This document shows positions 43,136-55,700 of a stretch of 64,000 bases of DNA, one piece after another. Numbering within the stretch: position 1 is the stretch's first letter; each line of letters starts with the position of its first letter. A program made the translations under genes and the position numbers. The notes under the pieces are model-generated. The model was given only the letters and a program-made list of their open reading frames with translations. It was not told the origin of the DNA and ran no database searches. The DNA is taken from assembly GCF_001577835.2 (NCBI RefSeq), contig NC_029527.1:9144094-9208093 (forward strand), read 5' to 3'. The stretch is from Coturnix japonica (lineage: Eukaryota; Chordata; Aves; Galliformes; Phasianidae).

Positions 43136-46100
43136 ATCTCCCACCCCAATAAGAGCCGGGACACGAGCGGAGTTAAAAAGTCACAATTTATTGCAAAGAA
43201 ACCAAGGGCGCGCGTCTGGCCACCGTCTCCCAAGCGGTTTCCACCGCCCCCGCCCCAATCCAGTGCCTGCAAAGAGAAGCGAGGAGGAAAACATTCGCAG
43301 CCCTCCTGCAGTGCTGTGGGGTTACACGGCCGCCCTCCTCCAACAAATTCCCACAATCCAAACCAGATGGGGGCGAGGAAAGGAACTCCCAGAGCGAGCG
43401 CCTCGTTTAAAAATAAACTTCTGTTTTTCACCTGCTTAAAAAGTCTGAAATTTCGAGTGCAAGGCTATGGTACAGAAACCTCCTGCTGCCCCCAGCCCCG
43501 TGCTGGGACGGAGCAGCAGTCATGCAGTTTATGTGATCAGTAAAAAAGTTTTTGTTACAGTCTGGGAAGCCTGAGGACCATCAGAGGTGAGGCAGCTGAT
43601 GCGTAACACAAGCAAAGCTGAAATGAAGAGCACCCGATGCACGGCTGGATGGTGCTGGGAGGGCAGGGAGAGACAATGCAAAAAGAAAAGAAAAAAAAAG
43701 AGCAAACGTTCCACATCTGTAGCAGTGATGCATCAAATGGAAATTCTGTACCTCAGAATGAACCACTCCTGAGCCACTAAGCACCTACGGTCACATAACC
43801 CTGCTCTGTGAATAGGGCTGCGTACCTGGTAGAGGGGGTAAAAAAATCAAGCATTCTGTTTTGATATTGCAACTCCTGTTCTCCTTCCTGCTGTTACTTT
43901 TCAAGTAGAATCACTTTACTCAGAGCCAACACTTCCTGTGCTCTGCAGGTTCTGTCCTGCAGTTCACAACTCTGTGTGACACCAATACAGTGTCACCCTA
44001 CTTGGGCTGCAACGGCAACTAAGTCCTGTTGTTTTCCCAGGGAGCGTGGAAATGGGATTTGTGTGTGTGCAAACCAGAACAAGCACCACCCCAAGAAAGG
44101 GTGTGATTCGTTTTGTCTTAAAGCAAATAGAACTGCTGTGTAAAGCTTCAGAAATTCTGGAAGAATTAAAGGGCACTCAGTGCAACGTGTCATACTGTTC
44201 CTCAGCCAAGCATCTCAGCAGTCTGTTCAGCACATTTGGCCATAGCTACATAGTCCAGTTTTTCTACAAACAAGGATTCGTGGCAAAGCATTTTGTGGGG
44301 GCAATGGAGAGGGAGGGAGGGAGAGCGCCAAGGAGGAGGTGGAGAGAGACAAAACCCCATTCTAGTATAGCTCAAAGCCTGGCAATTATGTAAGGAAAGT
44401 GAGAGCTCTTCGGAATTAGGAAATACCAAGTATCTGTTCTGCAGAGAAACTGACTGGGAGTTAAGCTTGTTACATTTAGACAAGAAGAAGACCAGCTTTT
44501 ATCCTAGATTAGTACTTGGCAGGTCAAAACCTTCAAAGAACAGTTGAAACCTTAGTTCAACACATTGCAAACTGCTCTGTCTCCCCTGAGCTATCCCTTG
44601 CCCTTTGTCCCAGATTTTGAGAAGCATTTAGGAAGAGAGAAAGGTACATTCCAATCTCTGGAACATATTCTGAGCAGGGCACAAAGATGCTGCTGCTGGG
44701 AGCAGAGGAGGGAATAAATTCAGGAGGCAGTGGCTGGAGTGAGGACATATCTACCCCCATGGCTTCAGCCCAGATGGGAGCCAAAATAGCCCAGAGCAGA
44801 AACATAAGGAGCCATGGCTGCAGAGACCTCATACAGGTGCTGCTTCTGTTCCTATCCCTGCTCCACTGCCAGCAGCTCTTTGGCAGCACATTTCTGAGGA
44901 TACACCCTACAGCAGGGAAGGGAGGGAGGAAGAGCAGGCCTCTCAGATGGAAAATTTCCACTGCAAGCAAGCATGGCCACACGATTAGCTTTGATGGCAG
45001 CTACTGTCTTAAACCAAGCATCTCTTGTTCCAATCCATCTGCCCAATTATACATGCTGCAAAAACTTGGCTCACACATCTCAGGTACATGAAAAAGGCTC
45101 CAACAGCAGTTAGCTTATTTGGACATGCAGAAATTTAGTACTTTTCCCCCTTCGGTTTAATCTTAGTCAAGTGAAATTGTATAAAAACAACAGAGTATAC
45201 AGGGACGCATCAAAGGTTACGCTTCCATGTACAGCATGGAAGAGAATTCCATGAGTCCCCCACAGAAGTGATTTCCTCAAATCAGACACTCCAGCTTCAC
45301 CTTCGCTGGCTGTGTATAGTGTGCTCCTGGTGCAGGTGACATACATGCTTGTGAAATCTTAACACGTGGCCCGCTTCCTACAGCAAACAGGCAAGCATCA
45401 GCATTTAAGTAACCTTTTTCATGTTAACCCCTACTAAGATGAACTAGGTTTTCATATTTTTATTTTAGTGTATATTTTACATTAGAAAAAAGAATGTTAA
45501 TAAAAAAAGCTCCACATGCTCCTAACAATCAGTTTTCTGATAAGTTCCCACTGGTATTGATACTAATATACAAATAAATTAATTTTGCATGTTAATTTTC
45601 TGCCTGGCTTGGTGCAGGCTCTGCACAATCAGTGCATCTGTATTCTAGTGCCTGTCCAACATGTGCCAGGGAGCGTGTTGTACATAATATTTGCTCCTCG
45701 TAAAGTAGCAGAGTTTAGTTTCACATCGATTAATGGGATCAAATTTTCTCAACCATGTCACCCAGCAGGCACAAATATTATTGACCGGATTGCATGGCAC
45801 TGTTATGACATGGATTGTTTCACTCTGAAAAAGCCCCAAGCCTTGATTAACATCTGTATGCTACTATTCCCTCATCACTCACTTTGGCAATACAACACCC
45901 TCCCCACAAAAACAAGTAAAGCAAAAAATCTATATGGAAGACCTAAAATTTATCAAATGCAGAATCTGACCTGACTTAGTGATAACCTGCTCTCTTCCCT
46001 ACAATTCCTCTGTTTGTTTTTGTAGCAAGATTTTGCACAGCTGATATTCAAGAAGAGATGCCACGTCTAATTGGACTAAGTCACAGACACTGCTGGTACC

Positions 46101-46713
46101 GCCAGATCAGACACAGCAGCAGCCATTCTTAGCACCAGCCACTCTCCTCATGCAATGCCAATGCTACAATGTCCTGGTTAAAGGAGCATCAAGAAATCTA
46201 CATGAGTTATTTTGTAGCCTCCTTCAGTGCTTAGGAGGATTTTTGGTTCAGAGGAAGGAAGGAGGAGAAAGGGAAAAGCCCATTAAATTTACAAGCAGAT
46301 TAAGGAAAAACACTCCACTGCCAATTTATTTTTAAAAAGGGTTGTGTGTTATTCTAAGGTTTGTCTGTATAATTGTACAACCGTTGAAAATTACATAAAT
46401 TGTATTGATCTAATACTATTAACAGCCATTCAGAGAAAAACTCCCTCCCCTTCTGAAACCATTGAGGGCAGGAGGGAAATGTCCCAGGAAATATGCCAAT
46501 CTGAACTCTGGCCTCTAGCATGGCGGAAACAAACAGAAAGATAAGAGAACAAACTGGACTAAGATGTGATGTTTGCATGTGTCTGACTTGCAAGGGGAGG
46601 GGTGGCTCTGTCCTTGGCCGTGTTCTCCCAGAGGCAGTGCCTGCTTGTCCTGGTGAAGCTGCCATCACTTCACTCGCTGCTCTCACCCCTGCACTTTGTC
46701 ATTTTCTCCTGTT
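43136..46713 (-). other. ARIH2: Probable long ARIH2 3' UTR
   Basis: No coding exon is recognisable. The minus strand has AATAAA signals at 46325-46330 (about 385 bases after the ARIH2 stop), 45459-45464 and 43187-43192. The last would give a 3.5-kb 3' UTR ending about 170 bases before the P4HTM start codon. The sequence is AT-rich, unlike the CpG island on its left. Use of the distal site is inference. Confidence 0.5.
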
Positions 46714-49700
46714 TTATGTGTCATGGAAGTCTTTCAGCAGGGTCCTCCGTCTCTGCTCTGCTATGTGCATCTGATTCTCTAAGTCCTGATAAAACAGAAG
46801 GCAGAAAGTTAGCGTGAGTTCCCCAGAGATGAGTTAATAATTTGAGAATCGCCAACCTTCATACTTCAGATATGCTCTGAATCACAACACCGCAGACCTC
46901 ATTACTTTTAACACGGTCTCTCTCCACAGCTACCCAGCTCTTGCTTTATCTAAAAAGCTACACACTTCAGGAAGCTGCACTTAACCAGAGGTTTATTATG
47001 GGTAGTTTCCTCCAAAGCTTTGCTGGTTCTGTTTCCAGCCCTCCTTCCTCTCCCGAGAAGCAGTGAGCACTCCACTGCCACAACATCCACCAGCATGAGG
47101 AAGAAAAGTGAGACTCTGGATCCAGTATTTCAGCACCCCTCACTTAACTGCCTTAGCTCCCCCACAAAGGTGTGAAGCCTGATATTAACAAAATCCAGCC
47201 AGCAGGCTCAAGCAAGCAGAACACTCACCCCTCTGTCATAGCTGTCTGCTCGTTCCACCTTCCATGAGAGATTTTCAATTTCAGCTTCCAGCTGGGCCTG
47301 CTGGTATTCAAACTGCGAACAGCAAAATTAGAGTTAGCATCAAGAAATCAGTTTAGTGGAACACAGCTTTGTTCAACCTGCTACACTTGAGGAGCAAACA
47401 AACATGTTCTGCTGGCATATGTGCTGGAAAAGCATGTTTGTGCCTCATCCCTATCCATCTTTAGCTACACATGCCTTGCAGGAGCCTCCTGGTGTGAACA
47501 CTCCCCAACCTGCATCACTCAAAGTTAATCATATCAGTTCAGAAACACTTGAAGTGATAAGTATCTGCTAACTCAGGTCACTTTGCCAATAAGCAGGTGA
47601 GGAAATGCTCTTGTGAGCAGCTCTGCAGGCAGAACTGAGGGACTGCTAACCACTGCTGGGAGCAGTAACTTGTTCCAACAGCAGAGTCAGATAGAAAAGA
47701 AAATGTGGCCAAAGCCTGAGATACATGCTATGGGAAGAGACTGGAGAACAGGTTTTACTTGACTACTGAGCCAAAGAATTAACACATTCAATGAATTCAG
47801 GACTATTTTTGGACATATCCAGCTTGTAGAAATTTCCAGCTTGCAAGGAACTTGCAGTAGGAATCAAAGGCAAAGCTACACACTGATTCCAGGCTGGAAA
47901 AACTATGTCCCAGAAGCAATTCATGGGAAATATGGCCCACAGCACTGTGATAGTCCCACCAAAGAACAAACTCACATTTTTCAGCTTCAAAACTTCTTGG
48001 ATAACGTGCTTATTAGTTAAAATGCAATGCTGCCAAAGGAAGATAATGATTGAGCAGCAGAACAATTTGAAGCAAAAAGGAAAGATGCAAAGGCACACAA
48101 TCTTGTCCTGTCCTTACCCCAATCTTAATATTCATATTTCAGCTCTGGAATAGGGATGCCTGGCTATTCATTCAGTCTAGCACGATAGCAGACAAAGTAA
48201 GTGGAAAAAAAGAGCAAAACATCTTACCAGTTTCTTTCTGGGACCAGACTCCATGTAGTAGGCATATGGATATGTGTACTGCAGAGTGTAACGACACTGA
48301 TGGGGTCCAGGGAAAAGAGAAAGAAAAGAAGTCTCAGACTTTGAAAGTTTGCACAGTCAGATAGAATTCACACTGTTACACTTTAACTCCTCAGAGGTCA
48401 CTTCCAGGTGATTTTTGCCTAGTTCATAGCCTGGACTAGAGGTACAGTTTCACATACCCATAATCCCCAAGTCCCCTTCCTCTCACTAGGTGCTGTGAAA
48501 TTAGCATTCACATGCATAGATTCTCTTCTCTGCTAAACAAGCCACCAACCTTTGCAAGTAGTTTTGCAGCATTTTGTAGGTATTGCCAGTCTATCCATGT
48601 TCCCAAGTTGTTCATAACTCTTTCCTGAATTTTCTCCTGGATTCGCTGGTATGTCTGTGCCTCCAGCTGCAAACTTTTATTGTGATTCTCCCACTACAAA
48701 GGCCAGGTAGAAGGGGAAAGAAAAGATGGTATGAGACCAGAATATTTTTGCTGTAAAAGCGCAAACTCTAGCAAGCGGAAACTGAAGTGGGGCAGGAGTC
48801 CAGCAAGGCAAGACATACTGTGGGAAAGAACAGCAAGGCAGCAGCTCCAATAGCAAGGAGTGGAAGCTGCATACAACAGACTGACAGCAGGAAAGAGCAA
48901 GAAGCAAACCCAGCTCCTCAGAGTGGGAATGCCCTCTGTTCCCACAAAGACTTTGTGTACAACAAGATAGATAGCAATGGTGATTCCTCTACTCAGACAA
49001 TTTCTATAGAAAGGGCAAGAGTTGAAATTAACACCTAATGTGGGTTCAGTGAACTCCAACATCCACATGCACATTGTAAACATAGCCATGTCCCAAAGCC
49101 TGTTTGGTCTAGCAAGCCAAGAATGAACATGTTTATTTTATCACAGGAGTTGGCTCATAGCATGAAAAAGAATAAATTCACTTTAATGAGGAAACAAGTG
49201 CACTGAAAGGCAGCAACACTGTACTTCTATCACATTCTCCTCTAGAGATGCTGTTCTAGAAACACACTGTATGTCCAGGTGCTTTGAAACACCTGTGTGC
49301 CTACAAATTATGCAATCACATTTTTTTAAGTTGCAGCCTTTGGGTCCTTTAGGAAAACTTTGCTACAGTCAATGGAATTTGAACATAACAGTTTATTCTT
49401 TGTCTATATGAAGATATACTGCAAGTTCTGCAGTCCTGTAAGGAAACGATTGGAATAATATTTATCTACTGCAGCAGCACTCAGCCTGCAGGAAAACAGT
49501 ATAGTGGCACACAGGTAATAGCAATTTTCTCTAGCACAAGGAGACACAGGATCAAGTATGATTTGCTTTGGGGATGACATTACTGGTTTGAACAGGACCC
49601 ACTGGACAGGACTTAGAGTAAGAAAGAACAGGGCCTGAAAATTCAGCACAGATTCTCTTTGGGCAGTTTCTTGCATGGAGATTGCTGGCAATGACCTTTG

Positions 49701-52700
49701 CACCAGGCAGGGAGCATTAAAAAGCTACAGCAGCTCTGGCCAAAGAGATGTCTCCTACCCTCTCAAAATAGAACAAGTACTTCTTAAGGGCCTCCCTGGC
49801 CTGTGCTTGCTGACTCTGGTTTACAATATCAGGATTCTCTTTGTACCGACTGCATTCGTAGTACTCGCTGCCATGAGTCTTCCAGTCTCCCAGACACATC
49901 CAGCAGAAGTCTGCAGAAAACAGTGAAAATCCACTAAGATGCACAGGAAAAAAAAAAACAACCAACCCATAACTCTGAGAAAGAAAAGCTTCAGGAGACA
50001 TAGCTCATCTGTTCTCATTATTTCTGCTAAGCCAAGAAACATATATTTTGTATCATCTTGCAAAATGGAACACAGCAGTGAGCCAAAAATACCAGCCTGC
50101 CTGGAAGATTTTCATTGTGCAGCCTCCTGTGCAACTACAGAAAGTAAACCTTAAAGTGCTGTATTCTGTACACCACGGCCAGTGCACAGAACTCGTGCTC
50201 TGCACAGACTGTCACTCCAGGTTAAAGAAGAGGCAGGCTGTTGTCTTATTTGTGAATTGCATCCACCCCACTGCTGGCATACGGCACCATGAGAATCGCT
50301 GGTTGAATAAAATATGAACAATCAAATCCAAGAGTGAATTAATTCATGCAAATAAAGTCTGCCTTCAGCTCTCTCCAAGAGAAAACTACCTGGATGACTT
50401 CAGATATCAGTGGTCAATGACACTTGAAGTTAGAAGCCACTGAACTGGGAAGAAAGGGGAGGAAAGAGAACAATAGCAAAACCCACATAACAGTTTCCTG
50501 ATTTCAGAGCGAGGCTGTGAGTGTTTCGCTGGAAAGGAAAAAAGATGGAGATTAAGTTGCTAAAATAATAATCACTTTTGTGTCACTCATTTTAAGGGAC
50601 TGAAATTGGCATTTCCAGAATTCACCAGCCTTCTTGAACGCTAGTCACCATGGTACCTTGGCACTTGCTTGCTCACTCTTGTCACAGAGCTCCATCAAAT
50701 CACATCCAGTGCTGCTGAGGACCCCAAAGCAAAGGAAATGAGAGAGGACAGCAATCTTTAATCATCATCCAAATAAGGTTCTGATAATATAATATTTCCT
50801 AGCAGCACACTTATTATACAGGGCCTGAACACAAACTATTTTGCTCCAAGGCAACAGGAATTATTTCTGCCATGAAAAGATCTACAATAGAACAGGCTGT
50901 TGTTTTAGAGGAGCACAAAATGGTCCAAAGACATTCTGGCTGCCCATTGCACAGGGGTGGACTAAGAAGTAAACTAGAGAAAGTTATGCAGAACAAATTC
51001 ACAGCTCCAGCAGTTTCATCTGGGTTGGGTCTCAATTATTTCCAACAGTGACCAGAAGGACCTAAGCTGATCTGAGAAGACAACTTAGACCTGCCAGTAT
51101 CTTCAACTGATAATCAGCAGATTTACAGGGAAAGCATTTGATATCCTTCTCTGGGATGTTTTCCACTCTTGGTATTATGGCAGAGATGGAGACTTTCCTA
51201 TACAATGGATGTCAGGGAGAAGGAGTTAAACTAGCACCAAATCAGAACCTAATCAAAAATCACAGCCAGTGGGGGAAAAAAAAAAGGCTATCACAAGTGT
51301 GTAATTTAATACCCTATCCACATTTTATGTGGGGAAAAACATTGCAGTCAGTATTCACAATTCATCTTCATAACACACAAAAAGAGAACATCTCTAAAAC
51401 ACATTGCTGAGAAAACTGTTTCCAAATTGTACTTACCATGCTTGCATTTGGAGCATTGCTGAAAGAGAAGACAGGAGACACTGGTTAGTGGAAAGTGGAA
51501 AAAATTCCTGCTTAGAACAAGGAAGATCTGATGTGTTCAGGGAACTGCTCACCATGTGATTGCAGCCTCCATTCTTTTCAATACAGATATTGCACTTCGG
51601 ACACTGGGGAAAAAGAAGTGTTTGTTAGACCCCAACTCTGTCTCCAGCAGACTTTCTGAGAATGACAATGTTTGCATGACAATTCTACCTGTATTCTTTA
51701 TTTTTATATGCATGTATGAAAATATTTAGAAAGGAGGCAGAAAACCACAAATATTACACAGTAGCACCAGACTCCTTGCTCAAGAAAACAAGTTTGCTGC
51801 TGTTAGACCTTGTAAAATCAAAAATCTCACTGAGTTACCAATTAGCAGTTGATCAGACACATAAATGAGTCCACATATGACAGTAGCTTCCACAGCTACT
51901 TAAAGTACAAGATAACCAGCTCTGTATCCTGCCACTATCAGATGACAACTAGCAGAGGAGAATCTGTAGAACCACAGTGAGAGCTGCACACTTATTTGCT
52001 CCAGCAGTGGTTCTCTGATGCTCTCAAGTGTTGAGTTCAGAACATTGTTCTGGTTGCACAAGTACAAAGAAAGAAGTGAGTTTTATTGCTTCTTATAAAT
52101 TTCAATGACAGGCAAGATGTATGCTGAATATAAAAGAGCCTTATATATACAAAGATGCATAGCAGAAAAACTGCCATCACATGCTGACACCCCTCTAAGG
52201 AAATAACGATATTCAGGATCTCTAGTCTAAGTATTCACTTTCCTGAAGTGAACTGAAGCTGGTGCCTAATTAGCACTGTCACTTTTACTATTGTTTACAG
52301 TAAAAACAAATGCCAGTCAACTAAGAACTGTTTTGAAGTTGGGACAGAAAATCCTCCAAAAGACATTAAAAACTCCAAGTCTGCAAACAGCTAATTTAGG
52401 AGAAATACATCTGTGACCTTTAAAGATATTTCTACAGATAGAGTTTGCAATATGTAATTGTTTATTCTTCCCAGGCTTAAATGTACCAGAAGTACTTCAA
52501 CATACAATTTATTGAATTCATCCACCCTCTTTTGTTGTTATTACCAAATCAGGACCTTATCTCCCTCACCTTCCTCCACACAGACATTGAGACTTGAGCA
52601 CCACTAGGGTTCACTAACAGCACTGACTGCACCCTCTCCCTCCATTTGAAATGCACCTTTGCTGTCTATTTCCAAGCAGTCACAATTCTGCCTTTTGCCC

Positions 52701-55700
52701 GTAGGAGGGCAGCACAGCTGGCTTCCAAAGACACTCATGCAAGACCTGGAATAAGGACCAAGACCACCATCCTGTCCTTACTGCAGGAGGGCAGATGGAC
52801 AGTCTGCATTCCCAGCGCATTCAGTTGTGTTATAACACAGTCCCCAGAGAGCTGTGAGAATTTACAGCCTGTGAAAATGCTACACATATAAAGAACTGTA
52901 TCCTGCTCCCCAGGTAGGACTAGAGGACGTGAAAAGACATGCAGGTACTTGTCCTTACATCTTTAGTGTGAGCACTGATGTAGTTGGCTGTTTCGGAGTC
53001 ATCTGCACATTTGGTGAGCCATTTCCGGATGGTAGCACAGTCTGTGGGTGCGTGGTACATCTGCCGACACTTAAAGCTTAACAGGAAAAACAACAACAAC
53101 AATAACACTATATATCCATTTCCACAGAAATAACTCAAGAATTGAGGTATTTCTAATGACCAAAATCAGAGGCAGAGCGAGGGTAAGGGATGCCAATGGA
53201 TTAATGCATTAGCAGTATGCAAAAATGAAGGCTGAGCACTGCATAGTGAGAGCTCCAATAAACCACCATTCTCATGTGCAGAAACCAGCATTAGGATGAA
53301 TGAAGTGTCCTTCTCTGACATAAAGGACACTCTGACCAAGGACACTTGAAAGCCAACCAGGAACATTAGTGTTCCTATTTAGTCAAAATTTATTCCCACA
53401 CTAGTCTCAGAATACACCAGACACGCTGGTAATCAAATACCTGTAAAAAGCCTAAAAGCACCAGACCAGCAGATAACTTAAAGGTCTCTGCATCCATTAC
53501 CAGAACCTTTACCACTCACTCTGGCTTTACCCAAGTTTGTAACCTAACCAACAAAGGACAAAAGAAGATTTTTAACTCTTTCATTACTCAAGATCAGTGT
53601 TCCCTGATTGTCGTAACACCCAACTCCCAAGGAGTTTCGGGAGCAAGGGGAAGGCTGACCACCTGCAGAAGTCAGACACTACGTGTCCAGTTACTCAAGT
53701 TAACTCAAGTTACAAACAATTTTAGCAAAGCATTTGAGATGCTTTCACACACTGAACCTACTGGCAAGCAAACGGAGTAGCTCTGAGGACAGCAATTTCC
53801 CCATGATCTTTAACCTTTTCTGTTTCTTACCAGAAGACCTCATTGCAACGATTGCACTGCACTCGCCGGGCTTTTGGCTCCTGTACCTGTATGACCATAG
53901 GGCAATCTGCACCAGGGCACAGCTGCAGCTGGTAATGGCTCTGTGAACACACCAAGGTGGTAAAATCAGCAAAGGGTGCAGAAGAGCATTATCTTTTCAA
54001 GTCTAACACTCCTATCCACAAAAACACACAAGACAGTGTTTCCTTATTGGAAAAGATATTGAAAACTGCTACCAGATCTTGGCTGACACAGCAGCCAAAC
54101 CTTTCCCACATTAGCAAAGTTGGTGTTAGCTACTTACAGCTTATCACAACAGGGAGTTCAAATGGAGGCCTACAGACCATGTAAGCACAGCAACACATGT
54201 GGCTGTGAGCCCACAATGACACTGAACAATTATACTCTATTTGAGCTCTTTTCCATGCTTATTTTATAACCTAGAATGTACTCAGCTGCTTTTCTGTGGT
54301 GGCTGTTTCCTTGTGACACCATTTTTTCATACTCTTCCCTTGTTTCTTTTAGCCCTCAGTCACCAGAATACTTCCTACAAATGTAATCTTATATGTCTGC
54401 CTTAATTTCAATAAATCTCAAATTGAAATATTATTAAGCAAACCAATCCAGTTGAGCTTCAATGTGGTGAGAGACTAATTTGTCAGAAGCTAAAATATCT
54501 TCGTAAGAGCAAGGAGGACATCAAAACTCAGATCAAAGTTTGAGATTCTCAGCTGAAACACTCTACTTCAGGAAAAGAGAATTCTACTTCAGGAAAAGAG
54601 TCAAGCACCAGCCAACAAGTTCCTGGGTGACCTTACAGAAGAATTTACTTTGGCAACCTGCTAGAGCATTTCATCAGGGAGGCTGCCCTACAGAAGCAGC
54701 CATATCATGCTTATGAAGGACGATTTTATTGTAGTCACTGCATCTCTAATCAGAGATGCAAGACACTTCAAACAAGATTTCTGCAAGTCATTGATGAATT
54801 GATCCAGGGTATTTTAAATCCGAAAGACAGTACCTCCACATAGTCCCTGAAGAGGTAGCGCCTGTATTTGTCTTTCAGCTCTTCACTAGGCAGCAATGGA
54901 AAAACAAAGTCTTCGGGTGTGCGAAGTAGGCAGTCCTGAGCCATGCAGGAGACCCCTGAGAAAGGAAGGCAACATTTCAGCACTGTGCAATGTATACTAA
55001 ATAGCAGACATGGAGATAGCATTCAACAGTTTCCTAGGTGCCATCTGTTGTTGTAGCAAGAGGGACACAACTGTGGAACAGATCAATTGAATGTATCAGG
55101 GCTGCTGAAAAGTTGAAGCCCAACTGTCTTCACTGAAAGATGATAGGGCACAAATGTATTCAGGAGCTGTAAGTGTTTCAACCAGAGTTCAACTGCATGT
55201 TACTGTCATACCAGCAAGAATGACAGGCCAGGAGAAGCCCAAACCAGCTCCGGCAACCACTGGCTTCTGCTCAACATAAATGGAACAGGTGTTTGTATCC
55301 ACAGGAATTTCCAGGGCAACAAAACAAGGCATCACAGAGGTGCAATCTCAAAATACAGCAGATCTCTGACTTCTAACTTGTTACAGTTGTGCTCTTGAGA
55401 TCACAAGGGGGAGAAGAGCAGCAAATGGATCTATAGAACTGCAGGTTCTGTTAGGCAGGAGTAGGGCTTTCCAGGTGGTAAGCCAACACCAACTAGGGAT
55501 TCAGGTAAAACAGCTAGTTAAATGTATCACAAATTCCATGCTCCATTTTCTCATTACTGAGATATTTTAGAACAATTCAGACCATTACCTGCAGAGCAAC
55601 CAAGTTGTCAAACACAGACCCACTACCAAACCTGCCTTGAACTTACCAACTCCGACACCATCTTTGACAAGCACTGTACAATGCTGCTCCCAGCAGCTGC

